From assembly GCA_020746105.1 (NCBI GenBank), contig CM036631.1:13985058-14049057 (forward strand): a DNA stretch of 64,000 bases, given 5' to 3'. Positions 61,876 through 64,000 of the stretch are shown in pieces. The notes below the pieces were generated by a model. The model was not told where the DNA came from and ran no database searches. It was given only the letters and a program-made list of their open reading frames with translations. Origin of the DNA: Trogon surrucura. Taxonomy: Eukaryota; Chordata; Aves; Trogoniformes; Trogonidae. The first letter of the stretch is position 1. Every line of letters starts with the position of its first letter. A program made the translations under genes and the position numbers.

Positions 61876-64000
61876 CTCCCCTAATTTTTTCTTCCCTCAC
61901 CCAATTGCTTTTGTTGGTTTCCTCTGAATGGATCAATTTATCTGCTGATCTATTTCTGCTAAGTTCAGCATTTTATCGTACCAGGAGATAATGCAGTCTA
62001 CTATATCTCTTCTACTTATTTCAAGCTTAAAATGTTGCTCCCCGACTGGATCATTTTTCATCTTCTTTTTTCTTCCTAACAACTTCTCCCCATTTACATC
62101 CTTCCTCCTTTAAGATCTGTCCTGCTTTCTTAAGGGTAAGCCTGGCTTCTGTTGGCTCTCATTTTGACACGTACTTGCCTTGTCATTTTTAGATAGCAAG
62201 TTTTCTGTCACATGGAAACAGATCATGGACAGCACCAAATAAAGTGGCAGTTTTAAAGTCAGACTCTGGGCTTTCAAATCAGGAACTATCAGGCACATGA
62301 TTAAAAAAAGTCAGTATCAAGTTTTGGGCACAGAAAGAGATTTGTAATACATTTCAGCGAAAATGACTAATTTTGATCAAGATCCGAGTGCAGTTATCTT
62401 TTCGTAATATTGAAGCAGATTTTCATGAAGAAACGCCCCATAAATTGATTACTTCCAAACTAATCCAAACAAATTTCTACACGTAAAAGTCTGTTGGGTG
62501 GGTTTTTTTGAGGAGAAATTGGCAGTAATATACTTAAATACTGCTGTAGCTCCAGTTTCCAGCCAGTAAAGGGTAGGGAACAGTGAATCTACTGGCACAG
62601 TCCCAATTGTTTAGTATAGTTGGGATTTGCAGTGGAGCAGTAGTTTTGTCCTGGCTGAGCTAAACAGAACCATTGACAAGTTCTGGGCTTCTCCAACAGC
62701 AGACTGAGTTACGTGTTTTAAAAAAGAAGCAAATTCTGGGTGCTAACGAGCCCGATCCAGCATGCAGCTTATCCACAGAGAACTTTCGGTTTGTGACCCA
62801 ACAGAGCTTGGGTCCAGCTCTGGAAAGTGTGGAGCAACCTCACCTTCCAGTGCGCTCAGTGGGAGCTGCGTTTCTTGCAGATGTGAAGAACCGGCTGCAC
62901 GATGCCCAAATACACACACATGGCCAAGTTGTACTCTCAAGGATACGAGTGAAACCGCACTGATTTCAGTGGAGTCACACAGGCAGATACGGGAACAAAC
63001 ACCTTTAGATTATCAGCACTGTGATGAAATTTATACAAACTCCTTGAAATTTCGCAACGATTCCACAGTCATAGCAATTATGACTCTAACAAACTTAGAA
63101 CTCAATACTTGAAATGACGTGTCGTTCATTATTTGTATCCTTTAATCCTGCTGAGCTCCCAGAAGACACTGTATTTTAATTTCTCTTCTACATTTTGATG
63201 GAAGAGTTAAGCTACCAGAGGCACGCTCTCCCAGCTTATTACACCAACACTGCTCTCTTGTGGCAGATACTTGAAGTGAAATATCGATCTGTGCTCCACA
63301 TACCCCAACTTAGCAATAACACAATCCAGTTGGCAAAGGGTAGATACAAAGCAAATCACCAATAAAAATGGATGCGCAGATTTTTGATAGATAAGAGACA
63401 AAACGCAACAACGGACCATTAGATTTGCCGTCTCAGATATAAAATATTCAGGTGTTCATCCCCATGCCTGTGTCAATGGCAAGATTTTGGCAGCAAGCAC
63501 TGCCATTGCAATTCTCTTCTTCACCCTGTTCTGCTGAGATACATTTATCAGACCAAAACTAACAACCATTCTGTGCATTTTCAAATGCCTTTCAGAAATT
63601 CAAATCTCACTCCTCAAAATGAAACATCATTGTTTCTTTCTTTGAACCCTCACAATTATCTGATGAGTTGAATTCACCATTTATTTGTAAGTCAGCCACT
63701 CCCTTTTTTCTTCAAAATCAGTAAAAATTATTGTTCCCCAGGCATGACTCATATTAGCAAGCTAGTGAAGTGAATTAAGTAAACAGTTTCAAGCATTGAT
63801 TTTCTTGAAGGGTGCCGGTGAGAACACAAACTCAATGAACAGGACTCCGTGACCGTGTGACTACAAAGTCCATGCCTGTGAATGGGAGATTCCCAGGCTG
63901 CAATTCATACCTGAAGTGTCTAACTTGGCCCCTTTTCTATGGATTTTTACCTTCATGGGCTCTGAGAATACCACCGGTGCTCTATTGGAACAATTCTGGA

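Larger units (their letters stand above)
40661..64000. other. 5' flanking / intergenic DNA; no recognisable gene
   Basis: Right of the PLEKHA7 promoter I find no exon I can assign. In mammals the next genes upstream of PLEKHA7 are RPS13 and PIK3C2A; I see no sequence of either. The first 800 bp (to about 41.45 kb) remain moderately GC-rich, then the DNA becomes AT-rich. Open frames (for example 46947-47408 plus, 153 codons; 41345-41644 plus, 99 codons) resemble no family known to me. Embedded repeats are listed separately. Confidence 0.6.

Overview
The window is vertebrate nuclear DNA, most likely from a bird (or another sauropsid). Evidence: GT-AG introns, the first three coding exons of a recognisable animal gene inside a CpG island, AT-rich non-coding DNA over most of the rest, and several decayed CR1-type LINE fragments as the only interspersed repeats I recognise. 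No bacterial, viral or dense gene layout is present.

The one gene I can support is PLEKHA7, on the minus strand. Coding exons 1 to 3 lie at 40085-40167, 39851-39927 and 39622-39679 and join in frame across two short introns (157 and 171 bp). Together they give 72 complete codons plus two bases: the complete first WW domain and the first half of the second. The exons sit in a CpG island of about 1.5 kb (39.13-40.66 kb) that should be the promoter. Everything left of 39622 to position 1 (over 39.6 kb) I read as intron 3, because no exon 4 was found and no other gene is recognisable. Everything right of about 40.7 kb I read as 5' flanking or intergenic DNA.

Intron 3 holds a second CpG island (33.35-34.31 kb). 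It contains a near-consensus CTCF motif and, about 80 bp away, a 20-bp minisatellite of five identical units, each repeating a CTCF-like core. It also holds CR1 fragments (7.9, 16.0, 34.4, 34.7, 36.7 and 37.2-37.8 kb), small CpG-rich patches (1.0, 25.5 and 27.0 kb), a strong G-quadruplex motif (27.0 kb), a 16-bp palindrome centred on a SMAD element (31.8 kb), and short tandem repeats.

The promoter island has three GC boxes, a YY1-type motif overlapping the start codon, a palindromic pair of ZEB/SNAIL-type E-boxes, a possible 51-codon upstream ORF, and a run of 36 G (36 C in the transcript) inside the 171-bp intron 2.

The 40.7-64 kb flank has CR1 pieces, two copies of an unidentified old repeat, a tandem AT-rich repeat (56.6 kb), a compound TA/TG microsatellite (57.85 kb) and a small GC-rich patch (60.1 kb). 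The many other open frames look like chance ORFs. I see no convincing undescribed gene system; the most unusual structure is the CTCF-like minisatellite in the intronic CpG island.
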